From Limosilactobacillus ingluviei DSM 15946 (GTDB lineage Bacteria > Bacillota > Bacilli > Lactobacillales > Lactobacillaceae): a DNA stretch of 53,665 bases. A program made the translations under genes and the position numbers. Position 1 is the first letter of the stretch. Each line of letters starts with the position of its first letter. The notes beneath the pieces were generated by a model. The model was not told the origin of the DNA and did not search any database. It saw nothing but the letters and a program-made list of their open reading frames with translations. Shown one piece after another: positions 53,568-53,665 of this stretch. The stretch is taken from positions 1 through 53,665 of the forward strand of contig NZ_AZFK01000052.1 in NCBI RefSeq assembly GCF_001435775.1, written 5' to 3'.

Positions 53568-53665
53568 TTTGTCAGCGCTCGGATAAAAAAGATCACCATC
53601 CCCGCTTGGGTGAACTGGACCCTGTCAAGTGGAAAGTTGAATTATGTAAATGATTAGGCAGCTAG
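53568..53665. other. Right edge, possible start of another IS element
   Basis: No terminator with a T-run is seen after prsA, only a TCACC/GGTGA stem (53594-53614). From 53611 the sequence TGAACTGGACCCTGTCAAGT resembles the terminal inverted repeat of IS3-family (IS150-group) elements. The element, if any, continues beyond the window. Confidence 0.35.

Overview
This 53.7 kb window looks like chromosomal core DNA of a GC-rich Limosilactobacillus, most plausibly L. fermentum or a close relative. The reasons are the lactobacillus gene orders (yqeY-phoH-ybeY-dgkA-era-recO-glyQS-dnaG-rpoD; prmA-rsmE-relA-dtd; hisS-aspS behind a T-box), the L-lactate dehydrogenase, PepV, PrsA and L,D-transpeptidase types, strong AGGAGG ribosome sites, and heavy use of GGG, GCC and CGG codons. 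The species name is an inference; no rRNA gene is present.

Layout. 1-2100, minus strand: mscL, L-ldh and a small membrane protein. 2250-7500, plus strand: a short unknown gene, prmA-rsmE, a small membrane protein, relA and dtd. 7630-9360, minus strand: a fructosamine-kinase-like gene and a cell-wall amidase. 9458-12818: a T-box-controlled hisS-aspS operon. 12916-24455: a GNAT gene, rpsU, yqeY, phoH-ybeY-dgkA-era-recO, a T-box-controlled glyQS pair, then dnaG-rpoD. 24577-26633: one degenerate IS66-family element. 26664-30523: menF-menD-menH. 30566-32257, minus strand: nnrD and a HAD phosphatase. 32393-38180: pepV, a universal stress protein, a GT2 glycosyltransferase, an L,D-transpeptidase and a GH73 glucosaminidase. 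38225-41464: a deoxynucleoside kinase, an unknown 199-aa protein, a LacI-type regulator and a CPBP protease. 41486-45896: a compact folate operon (folB, folK, folE, folC, a divergent Ham1-family gene, folP). 46745-48779: tRNA-Gly(CCC) and a T-box-controlled argS. 48907-53567: a class A PBP, a YlbF-type protein, YhaM and PrsA.

The genes fall into working groups. Aminoacyl-tRNA synthetase genes are under tRNA-sensing leaders. A ribosome/replication/transcription block holds S21, YbeY, Era, PrmA, RsmE, DnaG and sigma-A. Cell-wall building and remodelling is covered by PBP1A, L,D-transpeptidase, an amidase, a glucosaminidase and PrsA. Cofactor branches supply folate and part of menaquinone.

I found no CRISPR array, prophage or recognisable defence island. 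The least ordinary parts are: the triply broken IS66 transposase, one lesion of which replaces the catalytic Glu with a stop; the divergent Ham1 protein inside the folate operon, a candidate for the missing dihydroneopterin-triphosphate pyrophosphatase; a FolP with an N-terminal extension of about 113 residues; a gene whose best-placed start codon is ATT; and several unexplained leader hairpins or palindromes. Both window edges carry short IS-end-like sequence, so the window may be a contig that ends in repeats.
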